From NCBI GenBank assembly GCA_024691325.1, contig JAILNR010000009.1:62001-126000 (forward strand): a stretch of DNA of 64,000 bases, given 5' to 3'. The notes under the pieces were generated by a model. It searched no databases, was not told the DNA's origin, and worked only from the letters and a program-made list of their open reading frames with translations. The stretch is from Saccharofermentans sp. GTDB lineage: Bacteria; Bacillota; Clostridia; Saccharofermentanales; Saccharofermentanaceae. Below are positions 18,865 through 27,194 of this stretch, piece by piece (position 1 is the stretch's first letter; the number at the start of each line of letters is the position of its first letter). A program made the position numbers and the translations under genes.

Positions 18865-19440
18865 ATGATTGAGCTTGAACAGAAGATCTTAAATGAGGGC
18901 GAGATCCTGCCCGGCGGAATCCTTAAACTGGGATCCTTTCTTAACCAGCAGGTGGATACGGATTTTATGACTCTCATGGCCAAAGAGGGTGCGAAGCTTT
19001 ATGAAGGCTGTGGTATTACAAAAGTTCTTACTGTTGAGGCTTCGGGTATCTCACTGGCATTTGCTGTTGCACAGCAGCTTCATGTTCCTATGCTCTTTGC
19101 GAAGAAATACGGAGCTTCCAATATTACCGGTGACCTTTATAAAGCTTCTGTCTATTCGTTTACACATAAGCAGACTTTCGACATCGTTGTAAGCAAGAAG
19201 TATCTTACTTCTGAAGATAATGTTCTGATTTGCGACGATTTTCTTGCCAAGGGAAATGCTCTTAACGGTCTTATCCATATCGTTGAGCAGTCAGGAGCAA
19301 GTCTTGAGGGTGCGCTTATAGCGGTTGAGAAGTCCTTCCAGGGCGGAGGAGATTTGTTAAGAGAAGAGGGCGTCAGGGTGGAGTCACTCGCGATAATCGA
19401 GTCGATGGACGATGAGGTCATAGAATTCCGTCACGGGTAA
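18865..19440 (+). CDS. xpt: Xanthine phosphoribosyltransferase
   Basis: 191 residues. Converts xanthine to XMP with PRPP. PRPP-binding region DNVLICDDFLAKGNALNGLIHIVEQSGA and N-terminal LEQKILNEGEILPGGILKLGSFLNQQVD match Xpt. Only 12 bases separate it from ftsH, so there is no room for a guanine riboswitch and it should be transcribed with hpt and ftsH. Ribosome site is weak (AGGTAA). Confidence 0.95.
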   Translation: MIELEQKILNEGEILPGGILKLGSFLNQQVDTDFMTLMAKEGAKLYEGCGITKVLTVEASGISLAFAVAQQLHVPMLFAKKYGASNITGDLYKASVYSFTHKQTFDIVVSKKYLTSEDNVLICDDFLAKGNALNGLIHIVEQSGASLEGALIAVEKSFQGGGDLLREEGVRVESLAIIESMDDEVIEFRHG

Positions 19441-19467
19441 CAGTTTTTATCTTTGGGAAGAGGGGTT

Positions 19468-20604
19468 ATGAAGAAGGCAGTTTCTTTGACCATTATAGCT
19501 TCAATCATGTGCTTGACCGGTATGACCGGCTGTTCGGGTACTGATGTGACTGAACTTGATTCGAATGTAAAAACAGGAGGTCCCGGAACTGCAATCGAAG
19601 TCGGTGCTGTTTATGTCGGCAGGAGAACTGACGACGAAGGCTATACTTTTATTCACAACAGGGCGTTAACAGAAGCTATGGAGGCATTGGAGATTCCTGT
19701 TGATACTAATCTTATTACAGTTGACAAGGTCGTTGATGAAGAAGAATTGCTTGAAGCGGTTGATCAGCTTGCTGAATCCGGCTGTGACATCATCTTCGGT
19801 ATCAGTGAGGAGTATGATTTTCCTTTGGCAACTGCGGCTGATATGTATCCGGATATCATGTTCTGCGGCTGCGGCGGCGTTCTTTCCAACGGTATAAACC
19901 TTATCAATTACTCAGGCAGGCTATACGAGGCAGCATACATTGCCGGTATATGCGCAGGATATGATTCGCTCGATTCCGGCAACAATGATATCGGGTATGT
20001 TCATTCATGGGGCGATGAGGATACACAGAATTACTGCAATGTTAACGCATTTGCTCTGGGTGCGAGGGCAGCCAATCCCGATGCCGTTATTCATGTCGAC
20101 TTGGTTTCGGAATGGGAAGACACTGATGAAGTTAATGCAGCAACGGAATACCTGATGTCGTCATGTGAATGCGGACAGGTTGTAAGCAGCCTTCAGATAT
20201 CAACAGTCATTAACTGGGAGGTCTTCTACGAGTTTGCTTTACAGACTGCCATGAATGAAGGTTCTTCTTTGGATTTCTATTCCGATATCGGAGGCAGTTA
20301 TTACGGTGGAACAGAAGACGGATTCATTGATGCCGCTATTATTACACAGGATGCTTCAGAACAGGCAATTAAAGCTTCTGATATCGTAACTGATCTTATT
20401 GCTTCCGGACAGTGGACAATTTTCTCAGGTATTGCCCTGGAGTTTACGGACACCGATGGAGATGTAACAGTTTCACAGATTCCCCGCGATATCGAAGACA
20501 ATGAAGGGAATGTAGTGGTTCAGTCAGGTGACAGAGGATTGAATGATGCTGTTATCAGATGTTATATGAACTACTTTATTGACGGAGTAATTGACGAGTC
20601 CTGA
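19468..20604 (+). CDS. BMP/PnrA-type substrate-binding lipoprotein
   Basis: 378 residues with ATG at 19468 behind AAGAGGGG; an in-frame TTG at 19453 is less likely. Lipoprotein signal with Cys in MTGCSG. The mature part follows the basic membrane protein fold (VGAVYVGRRTDDEGYTFIHNRALTEAM, IIFGISEEYDFPLATAADMYPDIMFCGCGG, NDIGYVHSWG). Family members such as PnrA bind purine nucleosides for an ABC importer. Its place directly after xpt, with hpt nearby, fits purine salvage; that is inference. No permease or ATPase partner lies next to it. The sequence is diverged and Cys-rich in its middle. Confidence 0.8.
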   Translation: MKKAVSLTIIASIMCLTGMTGCSGTDVTELDSNVKTGGPGTAIEVGAVYVGRRTDDEGYTFIHNRALTEAMEALEIPVDTNLITVDKVVDEEELLEAVDQLAESGCDIIFGISEEYDFPLATAADMYPDIMFCGCGGVLSNGINLINYSGRLYEAAYIAGICAGYDSLDSGNNDIGYVHSWGDEDTQNYCNVNAFALGARAANPDAVIHVDLVSEWEDTDEVNAATEYLMSSCECGQVVSSLQISTVINWEVFYEFALQTAMNEGSSLDFYSDIGGSYYGGTEDGFIDAAIITQDASEQAIKASDIVTDLIASGQWTIFSGIALEFTDTDGDVTVSQIPRDIEDNEGNVVVQSGDRGLNDAVIRCYMNYFIDGVIDES

Positions 20605-20969
20605 TAAGTTACTCAGCCTGTCTTAACTGGGTGATAAACGTGATAGTGGCTATTATCTGCAAAAGATTAACAATAAGGTCAACCACAATCGTTAGAATTA
20701 TAGAATCTGACCCGGAAAAAATACCCCTGACAACTGCGAGCACTGCGGTAGCTATATAGCAGATTTTAATTACTACGGATACACCGTTTATTGACCCGAT
20801 GCTTCCCGGATCGTTATCGAGTGCATAAGAAAGAGCCTCGATTTTGCTTTATATTAGCCTGTGATATTAGTTAAAACTGCGGAAATGAAGTGCCGTATTC
20901 TACATATAAGTCATATATCTATAATCATTTGCGGCGCGGGTTCGGTTATAATCATAATGAGGTGATGAT
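20605..20969. other. 365-base gap without an intact gene
   Basis: Holds a - strand frame remnant (20609-20848, listed separately) and, near its right end, two TATAAT hexamers (20920-20925 and 20947-20952) that may serve the dipeptidase gene; neither has a convincing -35 partner. No RNA gene or repeat recognised. Confidence 0.6.
20609..20848 (-). pseudogene. Possible remnant of a small membrane protein gene
   Basis: A - strand frame of about 79 codons encodes a coherent hydrophobic sequence (VIKICYIATAVLAVVRGIF, then LTIVVDLIVNLLQIIATITF, ending LRQAE) with two membrane-like segments, but it has an in-frame stop directly upstream and no ATG, GTG or TTG or ribosome site before the hydrophobic part. 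It may be the 3' end of a decayed gene, or chance. Family not recognised. Confidence 0.35.
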
Positions 20970-21629
20970 ATGAATTCTGGCATCAGCAAAGATATGACAA
21001 TGAATTCTTCCGGCTTTGTTTTATTGTCGGATTATGTCCCCGGTATCATTCAGGAGATACGCTATTTTTCAACGTTTAATTTCATAGGCGACCGTATCGA
21101 CGGATACGAGGAGCCGGTCGCTCTTTTAACGGTGGAAGCAGCCAGAGCATTAAAGGAAGCAAGCTCCCAGGCGGCTGTAATGGGATACCGCTTCAAAGTT
21201 TACGATGCATACCGTCCTTCAAGAGCAGTGCGTAATTTCATGCTTTGGGGACTCGAGGACCTGGATCAGAGGATGAAGCCTTTCTTTTATCCGGATCTTG
21301 AGAAGGGTGAGCTTTTCGAGAAGGGGTATATCGCCAAAAAGTCAGGTCACAGCAGAGGGAGCACGATAGATCTTACCTTGTTTGACATGGCATCGGGCAA
21401 AGATCTCGATATGGGAAGTCCGTTTGATTTCTTTGGAGTTAAGTCACACCCGGACTTCAGGGAGGTTACCCCCGAGCAGTTCAGGAACAGAATGCAACTG
21501 CGTAGTATTATGGTGAATAACGGGTTTGAGCCCATCGATTGCGAGTGGTGGCACTTTACCCTTAAGGACGAGCCGTACCCTGATACTTATTTTGATTTCC
21601 CGGTCGCACAAAGCTCCGTGAAGAAATAA
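20970..21629 (+). CDS. D-alanyl-D-alanine dipeptidase, VanX/DdpX type
   Basis: 219 residues, M15D zinc peptidase. Catalytic zinc ligands are visible: H127 in SGHSRG, D134 in STIDLTLFD, H195 in EWWHF, with the base Glu at E192. KVYDAYRPSRAV supplies the usual Arg. Cleaves D-Ala-D-Ala, here most likely for peptidoglycan or D-Ala-D-Ala nutrient use, since no vanH or vanA ligase lies nearby. No signal peptide, so cytosolic. ATG follows GAGGTGAT. Family members also include enzymes of uncertain role. Confidence 0.92.
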   Translation: MNSGISKDMTMNSSGFVLLSDYVPGIIQEIRYFSTFNFIGDRIDGYEEPVALLTVEAARALKEASSQAAVMGYRFKVYDAYRPSRAVRNFMLWGLEDLDQRMKPFFYPDLEKGELFEKGYIAKKSGHSRGSTIDLTLFDMASGKDLDMGSPFDFFGVKSHPDFREVTPEQFRNRMQLRSIMVNNGFEPIDCEWWHFTLKDEPYPDTYFDFPVAQSSVKK

Positions 21630-21645
21630 CAAGGAGGATATCAAT

Positions 21646-22767
21646 ATGAGCATTGATCTTACCAGAATGCCGAAGCTCGGTTTTGGCCTTATGAGACTTC
21701 CCGAGAATGAAGGAACTATCGATATCGACCGCGTTTGTACGATGGTGGACAAGTATATGCAGGCGGGTATGAATTACTTTGATACCGCCTATGTCTATCA
21801 CGGCGGTAACTCGGAGGTTGCGGCAAGGGAAGCTCTGGTAAAAAGATATCCGCGTGACAGCTTTATGATCGCCACTAAGCTTCCGGCGTGGGAGATAAAG
21901 CAGGAAAGTGATATAGACCGCATCTTCAACGAGCAGTGTGAGCGCGCAGGTGTTGATTACTTTGATTTCTATCTTCTTCACTCGGTTGAGGATGGAAATA
22001 ACTACGATACCTACGTTAAGTACGATTGCTTCAGCTGGGGACTTAAGAAGAAGGAAGAAGGGAAGATCCGTCACTTCGGGTTCTCTTACCACGGAACGCC
22101 GGAACTTCTAATAGAGATCCTTGATGCGCATCCCGAGATGGAATTTGTGCAGATCCAGTATAACTATCTTGACAGAACCAATCCCGTGGTTCAGTCGCAG
22201 GCGCTTTACGATATCCTTCTCGAAAGAAATATACCCATTATCATCATGGAACCCGTAAGAGGCGGTATGCTTGCGAGTATGCCGGAGAACATCGAAGCTA
22301 AGTTCAAGGCTGTGCAGCCTCAAAAATCGGTTGCTTCATGGGCATTAAGATTCATAGGATCTCTGCCCGGTGTCATGACGATCCTGTCGGGTATGTCCAC
22401 GGAAGATCAGATGGATGATAACATCGCAACTTTCAAGAACTTCGAGCCGATGACCGGTGAGGAGTTTAAGCTTATTAATGAGGTGACCGATGAGATCTTG
22501 AAGATCCCCCAGATCGGATGCACTTCGTGTAAGTATTGTGTCGACGGCTGTCCTATGAGCATCAGCATTCCTGATGTCTTCAGAACTATTAATACACTGC
22601 GCCGCTATCCTGATGACTGGCGTTCCAAGAATTTCTATTCCGGATTAGTCGGAAGGTCGGGAAAAGCTTCCGACTGTGTGGAGTGCGGTCAGTGTGAGGG
22701 CGTATGTCCCCAGCATCTTCCCATCATAGAACTTCTTAAGGAAGCTGCTGACATCCTGGACAAGTAA
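21646..22767 (+). CDS. Aldo/keto reductase with C-terminal 4Fe-4S centres
   Basis: 373 residues. Residues 1 to about 270 form the aldo/keto reductase barrel with the tetrad Asp and Tyr in NYFDTAYVYHGG, Lys in ATKLPAW and His in LLHSVED. The C-terminal 90 residues carry CTSCKYCVDGCP and CVECGQCEGVCPQ, ferredoxin-like cysteine clusters. Such fused forms are common in anaerobic Clostridia; the physiological substrate is not known. ATG behind AAGGAGG, 16 bases after the dipeptidase gene. Confidence 0.93.
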   Translation: MSIDLTRMPKLGFGLMRLPENEGTIDIDRVCTMVDKYMQAGMNYFDTAYVYHGGNSEVAAREALVKRYPRDSFMIATKLPAWEIKQESDIDRIFNEQCERAGVDYFDFYLLHSVEDGNNYDTYVKYDCFSWGLKKKEEGKIRHFGFSYHGTPELLIEILDAHPEMEFVQIQYNYLDRTNPVVQSQALYDILLERNIPIIIMEPVRGGMLASMPENIEAKFKAVQPQKSVASWALRFIGSLPGVMTILSGMSTEDQMDDNIATFKNFEPMTGEEFKLINEVTDEILKIPQIGCTSCKYCVDGCPMSISIPDVFRTINTLRRYPDDWRSKNFYSGLVGRSGKASDCVECGQCEGVCPQHLPIIELLKEAADILDK

Positions 22768-22786
22768 TTAAAAAAGGAGATAACCG

Positions 22787-23530
22787 ATGGTTGATGTAAA
22801 TGGAAGATGGGCACTTGTCACAGGTGCCGCGAGAGGAATCGGAAGACTTGCTGCACTTTTCCTTGCTGACAGGGGATGTAATATCATCGCACAAAGCAGG
22901 GATAACGAGCATACGAATGATCTTGTTAAGGAGCTTGCAGCTAAGGGCGTTAAGAGCATTCAGGTCGAAGCCGAGCTTTCCGATATGGATTCGGTTGATG
23001 CGATGCTTAAGGCTATAGATGCAACGGGCGTTAAGGTTGATATCATCCTTAACAATGCAGGTATGCAGATTGCGTACCGTAAGGACTACTTTGAGACTCC
23101 CGTTGAGGACTATACGGTAAGTTTCCTTATCAATACGATAGCTCCCATTAAGATATGCTATCACTTCCTTCCCAAGATGATCGAGTCAGGATTCGGAAGA
23201 ATCGTAAATACAACAAGCGGCATTGCACTCGAGCCTGAACAGGCAGGTTATTCTGCGAGCAAAGCTGCTCTTGATAAGGTAACGATAGACTTGGGATCTA
23301 AGCTTCAGGGAAGCGATGTTCTGATTAATCTTACTGATCCGGGGTGGTGCAGAACAGATCTTGGCGGTCCCGCCGCTCCTAACGCACCTGAAAGTGCAAT
23401 TCCGGGGGTTGTAGTAGGTGTCTTTGTCGATGACGGCAAATCCGGAAGGATCTTTGGCGCCCACCTGTTCTATGATCAGACTTTGGAGCAGGCTGTTAAA
23501 ACTGCTGAAGGCATAAACAGTCCATACTGA
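22787..23530 (+). CDS. Short-chain dehydrogenase/reductase
   Basis: 247 residues, classical SDR. Cofactor motif TGAARGIG near residue 13, NNAG in the middle, catalytic Ser in TTSGIAL and YSASK. Reduces or oxidises an unknown carbonyl/alcohol with NAD(P). Twenty bases after the aldo/keto reductase, ATG behind AAAGGAG, so both may act in one pathway. A strong terminator follows. Confidence 0.93.
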   Translation: MVDVNGRWALVTGAARGIGRLAALFLADRGCNIIAQSRDNEHTNDLVKELAAKGVKSIQVEAELSDMDSVDAMLKAIDATGVKVDIILNNAGMQIAYRKDYFETPVEDYTVSFLINTIAPIKICYHFLPKMIESGFGRIVNTTSGIALEPEQAGYSASKAALDKVTIDLGSKLQGSDVLINLTDPGWCRTDLGGPAAPNAPESAIPGVVVGVFVDDGKSGRIFGAHLFYDQTLEQAVKTAEGINSPY

Positions 23531-23565
23531 TTAAGAAAAAGTAAAGTTGATTGTTCAGCATAATT

Positions 23566-23606
23566 CTTCCGAGGTTAATATGATATATTAGCCTCGGAAG
23601 TTTTAT
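23566..23606 (+). terminator. Terminator after the SDR gene
   Basis: Sixteen-base stem (23566-23581 with 23585-23600, one G-U) around a GAT loop, followed by TTTTATT. Closes the dipeptidase-AKR-SDR transcript. Confidence 0.85.
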
Positions 23607-23623
23607 TAAGGGAGGGCAGATAT

Positions 23624-24121
23624 ATGACTAATAATTCAAACGGGAAGATCCGCAATGACAGTTCTGCTCCGGTACGCGGACTTGCTGCTTTTGCAGGTGT
23701 CTCAATGGTATTCACCATAGTATTCCTTATTCCTTTTATTGTTGTCGGAATAACAACATTGATTAAGGGAATCGCGGCTGTAACATCCGGAGATACTTCA
23801 GGAAGTTTTGTTCTTATCTTTGCTATTTTCTGGAATCTCATTCTGGTCATTATCATTATCAGCATGATAAGAAATTTCCTCATTTTGAAGAAGTCACAGG
23901 ACAAGAATGTTCCTCTTACTGCTGACTACCCGAAGGCTGAATATCCGAAGGCCGAATACCCTAAGGCTGATTATCCTGATGCAAAGTATCCTGAGCCCGA
24001 GCCTGAGGAACAAGCCGATAAACAGTCATTCTTCTCTTCGTTTCCTTCTGTCGGAAACAGCACTAATGTGGATTATGATGATGAAGATTATAAAGATATG
24101 AGAAGAAGGGGTTACGAGTAA
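23624..24121 (+). CDS. Two-pass membrane protein with YPKAE-type repeats
   Basis: 165 residues, no known family recognised. Two membrane segments (about 20-48, AFAGVSMVFTIVFLIPFIVVG, and 65-90, SFVLIFAIFWNLILVIIII). After them comes a run of five 5-residue units (DYPKA, EYPKA, EYPKA, DYPDA, KYPEP; bases 23924-23998), then an acidic tail ending RRRGYE. The repeat units differ at third codon positions, so they are not very recent copies. ATG behind GGGAGGG, downstream of a terminator, so it has its own promoter or depends on read-through. Confidence 0.75.
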   Translation: MTNNSNGKIRNDSSAPVRGLAAFAGVSMVFTIVFLIPFIVVGITTLIKGIAAVTSGDTSGSFVLIFAIFWNLILVIIIISMIRNFLILKKSQDKNVPLTADYPKAEYPKAEYPKADYPDAKYPEPEPEEQADKQSFFSSFPSVGNSTNVDYDDEDYKDMRRRGYE

Positions 24122-24167
24122 TCCGTTTTACAAAATCATATGTGACCTTAAGCTGCCTCCTCCCGTC

Positions 24168-24196
24168 TTAATAGATGAGAGGAGGTAGTGTATAAT
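24168..24196 (+). promoter_or_regulatory. Promoter of the sigma factor gene
   Basis: TTAATA (24168-24173), 17 bases, TATAAT (24191-24196). An inverted repeat (TGCCTCCTC / GAGGAGGTA) spans the region between and partly overlaps it; it may be an operator or part of a weak terminator. Confidence 0.5.
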
Positions 24197-24229
24197 ACAG
24201 AAAAACTTTAGAGGGCCTATAAACAGGGG

Positions 24230-24796
24230 ATGGAAGATCAGATAATTATCGATAAGTATTTCGCGAGGGATGAGCAGGCTATAGGCGATACCCGCGACAA
24301 GTACGGCAGGCTTCTTCGAAGCATTGCTTACGGTATTCTTAAAAGCCACGAGGACTCTGAAGAGTGCGAGAACGATACTTATCTGAAGACATGGAATACG
24401 ATTCCGCCCACGAGGCCTTCATCGCTTCAGGCTTTCCTTGCCAAGATCACACGTAATCTGTCGCTTGACCGTTACGACAAGATGCATGCGGCAAAGCGTG
24501 GCTCGGGTGAGGTCCCGCTGATGATCGATGAGCTCGAGGAGTGCATCCCGGATTCGGCATTGGCGGCAACTGATGATGAAGCCGACGGCGATGAGCTTAA
24601 GAGGATACTTGATAAGTTCCTGGAAGGACTTTCCCCCGATGCGCGAAAAGTTTTTATGAGACGCTACTTCTTCGGTGACTCCGTGAACGAGATCGCTGAC
24701 AGGTTCGGGTTCGGACTTAGCAAGGTTAAGATGACACTTGCAAGAACTCGAGACAGTCTGAAGGATCTTCTTCAGAAAGAAGGTTACTATGGATAA
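24230..24796 (+). CDS. ECF-type RNA polymerase sigma factor
   Basis: 188 residues. Region 2 (LLRSIAYGILKSHEDSEECENDTYLKTWNTIPPTRPSSLQAFLAKITRNLSLDRYDK) and region 4 with helix-turn-helix (SPDARKVFMRRYFFGDSVNEIADRFGFGLSKVKMTLARTRDSLKDLL) are clear. Extracytoplasmic-function sigma factors answer envelope or extracellular signals. The next gene overlaps by 8 bases and encodes a membrane protein that is probably its anti-sigma factor. The ribosome site before the ATG is weak (AGGGGA). Confidence 0.93.
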   Translation: MEDQIIIDKYFARDEQAIGDTRDKYGRLLRSIAYGILKSHEDSEECENDTYLKTWNTIPPTRPSSLQAFLAKITRNLSLDRYDKMHAAKRGSGEVPLMIDELEECIPDSALAATDDEADGDELKRILDKFLEGLSPDARKVFMRRYFFGDSVNEIADRFGFGLSKVKMTLARTRDSLKDLLQKEGYYG

Positions 24797-25643
24797 GAAA
24801 CTGAATGCATCACAACTTTTAAGAGCGTTGGGCGATGTTGACGATATCTATATTAATGAATCAATGAGCGAGCTTAATGAGCCCGTTAAACTTAACAGCC
24901 GCAAGAGTAAAGCAAAAGTTACGAAGATAATGAGCATTGCTGCGGCTGCTGCAGTTTTGCTTATCAGTTCATATATTCTTCTTAGGGTGTTTGTTTTGGA
25001 CAAAGCATCGAGCACAAGAACCGCAGAAGCTCCTGCTGTGAATGCAGAGTATGAATATGTTGATGATCTTGATATGAATGATTCAGTCGTATCCCGTGGT
25101 GGCGATAATACTGTTTCTGATGCGGCTGCGATGGAACCAGGCGTGGAAGAGGAAGATATTTTGTCTGTTGACGGAGTTAATCCCACTGAAGCTGATACTT
25201 CAGGCGGCACCTATTCTTTCAGCGCTGTCCCCTCAAATACTGATATAGTAACAGCCATAGCGTCGTATGACAGCCTCGACCAGATGAATCAGGCACAAAG
25301 CGTCCAGTTCTCGGTTCCCGAGTCTGTCGGTGATTCAGAATCGATGAGTTTCTTCTCCTATAATCTGGGAATAGTTGAGGTCCGTTATCTTGACGCTGAA
25401 GAAAATGTCATTTGTACGATAAGGAAAGCTCCGGGCGAGTTCTTTGATATCTCAGGATCTGATGATGCATGTGTAAGTAATGTTCTCAAGGTCGATGTCG
25501 AAGGAGCAGGGCATGTCAGATTAGAGGGAGACATAGAGCATATTACTTCTGCTGTATGGATATGCGGCGGAAACTCATACTCTATTACCTGCGAACCCAT
25601 GAGTTTGGACGATATTACGGCTTTGATCGGGGAAGTTAACTGA
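24789..25643 (+). CDS. Probable membrane anti-sigma factor
   Basis: 284 residues. About 55 cytoplasmic N-terminal residues include LLRALGDVDDIYINESM, a pattern frequent in anti-sigma partners of Clostridia. One membrane segment follows (IMSIAAAAAVLLISSYILLRVFV, about 53-75), then a polar outer domain of about 200 residues. No zinc HxxxCxxC motif is seen. Assignment rests on the overlap with the sigma factor gene and the single-pass layout, not on a catalytic motif. Confidence 0.7.
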   Translation: MDKKLNASQLLRALGDVDDIYINESMSELNEPVKLNSRKSKAKVTKIMSIAAAAAVLLISSYILLRVFVLDKASSTRTAEAPAVNAEYEYVDDLDMNDSVVSRGGDNTVSDAAAMEPGVEEEDILSVDGVNPTEADTSGGTYSFSAVPSNTDIVTAIASYDSLDQMNQAQSVQFSVPESVGDSESMSFFSYNLGIVEVRYLDAEENVICTIRKAPGEFFDISGSDDACVSNVLKVDVEGAGHVRLEGDIEHITSAVWICGGNSYSITCEPMSLDDITALIGEVN

Positions 25644-25651
25644 TATACATT

Positions 25652-25678
25652 TATCACACTAAAGATTTGTGATAGAAT
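25652..25678 (+). promoter_or_regulatory. Inverted repeat (operator candidate) over a promoter
   Basis: TATCACA (25652-25658) and TGTGATA (25668-25674), 9 bases apart, overlapping a possible -10 TAGAAT (25673-25678) before the amino-acid transporter genes. The right spacing for a dimeric repressor; the regulator is not known. Confidence 0.5.
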
Positions 25679-25716
25679 ACGCGGGTGTTATGAATTAAAG
25701 AAAAGAGGTATTTCTT

Positions 25717-26514
25717 ATGAAGAAATTACTTACCGTCACACTCGCAGCTGCTATGCTTGCTTTGCCTCTTACGGCTTGTACTGATGTGGACACTGCTGAA
25801 GGTTCAGCATCCGCAACCGACGGACAGTTCGTCGTTGGCTTTGATGCTGAGTTCCCTCCGATGGGCTTTGTGGCTGATGACGGAACTTATACAGGTTTTG
25901 ACTTGGATCTTGCAGCAGAGGTCGCTAACAGATTAGGTCTTGAGTTTGTAGCTCAGCCTATCGCATGGGATTCCAAGGACCAGGAACTTAATTCAGGTAA
26001 CATTGACTGTATCTGGAACGGATTTACCATCTCAGGCCGTGAAGATTCTTATGCATGGACGCAAGCATATATGGCTAACAACCAGGTCGTTGTCGTTAAT
26101 GCTGATTCTGCTATCTCTTCGCTCTCTGATCTTGCAGGTGCAGTTGTTGCGGTTCAGAAGGATTCTTCCGGACTTGCTGCCTTGGAGGAGAATACAGATC
26201 TTCTTAATTCATTTGCCGAGCTCGTTCAGGTTGATGACTATCTGAATGCCATGATGGAGCTTGAGTCCGGAGCTGTTGATGCTATCGTAATGGATGAGAT
26301 CGTAGCACGTTACCAGATCCAGGAGTCAGGAAGCAACTTTGTTGTTCTTGATGAGTCTGTTGCATCTGAAGAGTATGGTGTCGGATTCGCTCTCGGTAAT
26401 GAAGCATTAAGAGATCAGGTTCAGGAAGCTCTCGAGCAGATGGCCGAAGATGGTACTCTTGCTGAGATTTCAACCGAGTGGTTCGGTGAGGATATCACAA
26501 CTATCGGAAAGTAA
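25717..26514 (+). CDS. Amino-acid ABC transporter substrate-binding lipoprotein
   Basis: 265 residues. Lipoprotein signal with Cys in PLTACTD. Family 3 periplasmic-binding fold: FVVGFDAEFPPMGFVADDGTYTGFDLDLAAEVANRLGLE, then WNGFTISGREDSYAWTQAYM and GSNFVVLDESVASEEYGVGFALG. Binds a polar amino acid; which one cannot be read from sequence. First gene of a three-gene importer, with ATG behind AAGAGG. Confidence 0.95.
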   Translation: MKKLLTVTLAAAMLALPLTACTDVDTAEGSASATDGQFVVGFDAEFPPMGFVADDGTYTGFDLDLAAEVANRLGLEFVAQPIAWDSKDQELNSGNIDCIWNGFTISGREDSYAWTQAYMANNQVVVVNADSAISSLSDLAGAVVAVQKDSSGLAALEENTDLLNSFAELVQVDDYLNAMMELESGAVDAIVMDEIVARYQIQESGSNFVVLDESVASEEYGVGFALGNEALRDQVQEALEQMAEDGTLAEISTEWFGEDITTIGK

Positions 26515-27185
26515 TGGCGGAGCTTCAGTCGACACTATTTCAACTTGCAGGCGGATTAAGATTCACTGTTGGAATCTTTTTCCTGACATTGCTTTTTTCC
26601 ATACCCCTCGGGCTTATTGTAGCCCGGGGGCGTATGTCTAAGAATAAGATTCTTGCGGGAGTCGTGCGTATCTATATCTCGGTCATGAGAGGAACGCCGC
26701 TGATGCTTCAGCTCCTGCTCGTTTACTTCGGTCCTTACTATGTATTCGGCGTTAAGCTTGCCGATCTTGATGTGGGACCTTTCAAATACCGTTTTGTTGC
26801 AACAATAATCGGTTTCTCATTAAATTATGCTGCATACTTCGCAGAGATCTTCAGGGGAGGCATACAGTCTATGCCTGTAGGTCAGTACGAAGCAGCGCAG
26901 ATATTGGGCTTTTCGCGCATGCAGACTTTCTTCAGGATAATCCTTCCGCAGGTGATAAAGAGGGTGCTGCCTTCTGTTACCAATGAGGTAATAACGCTTG
27001 TTAAGGATACTTCTCTGGCACAGGTGCTTGCCGTAACCGAGATGTTCACGATGGCAAAGAATCTGGCCTCAACACAGGTTTCTGTCATGCCTTTTATCGC
27101 GGCAGGTGCGTTCTACTATATTATGAACGGCGTCATCGAGATCGTGATGACACGAGCCGAGAAATCAATGAGTTACTATTCGTAA
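26514..27185 (+). CDS. Amino-acid ABC transporter permease
   Basis: 223 residues, His/Glu/Gln/Arg/opine type. About five membrane segments; the ATPase-coupling EAA region is QYEAAQILGFSRMQTFFRIILPQVIKRVLPSVTNEVITLVKDTSL. RGTPLMLQLLLVYFG is typical. Start shares a base with the stop of the binding-protein gene. Confidence 0.95.
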   Translation: MAELQSTLFQLAGGLRFTVGIFFLTLLFSIPLGLIVARGRMSKNKILAGVVRIYISVMRGTPLMLQLLLVYFGPYYVFGVKLADLDVGPFKYRFVATIIGFSLNYAAYFAEIFRGGIQSMPVGQYEAAQILGFSRMQTFFRIILPQVIKRVLPSVTNEVITLVKDTSLAQVLAVTEMFTMAKNLASTQVSVMPFIAAGAFYYIMNGVIEIVMTRAEKSMSYYS

Positions 27186-27194
27186 GAGGTGAGC

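Noticed and set aside
20970..21629. Vancomycin-resistance cassette
   Set aside because: The VanX-type dipeptidase stands alone; no vanH, vanA-type ligase or sensor genes are near, so a nutrient or wall-recycling role is likelier.
24152..24184. Terminator between the repeat protein and the sigma factor
   Set aside because: The 9-base inverted repeat lacks a T-run and overlaps a promoter; listed instead as a possible operator.
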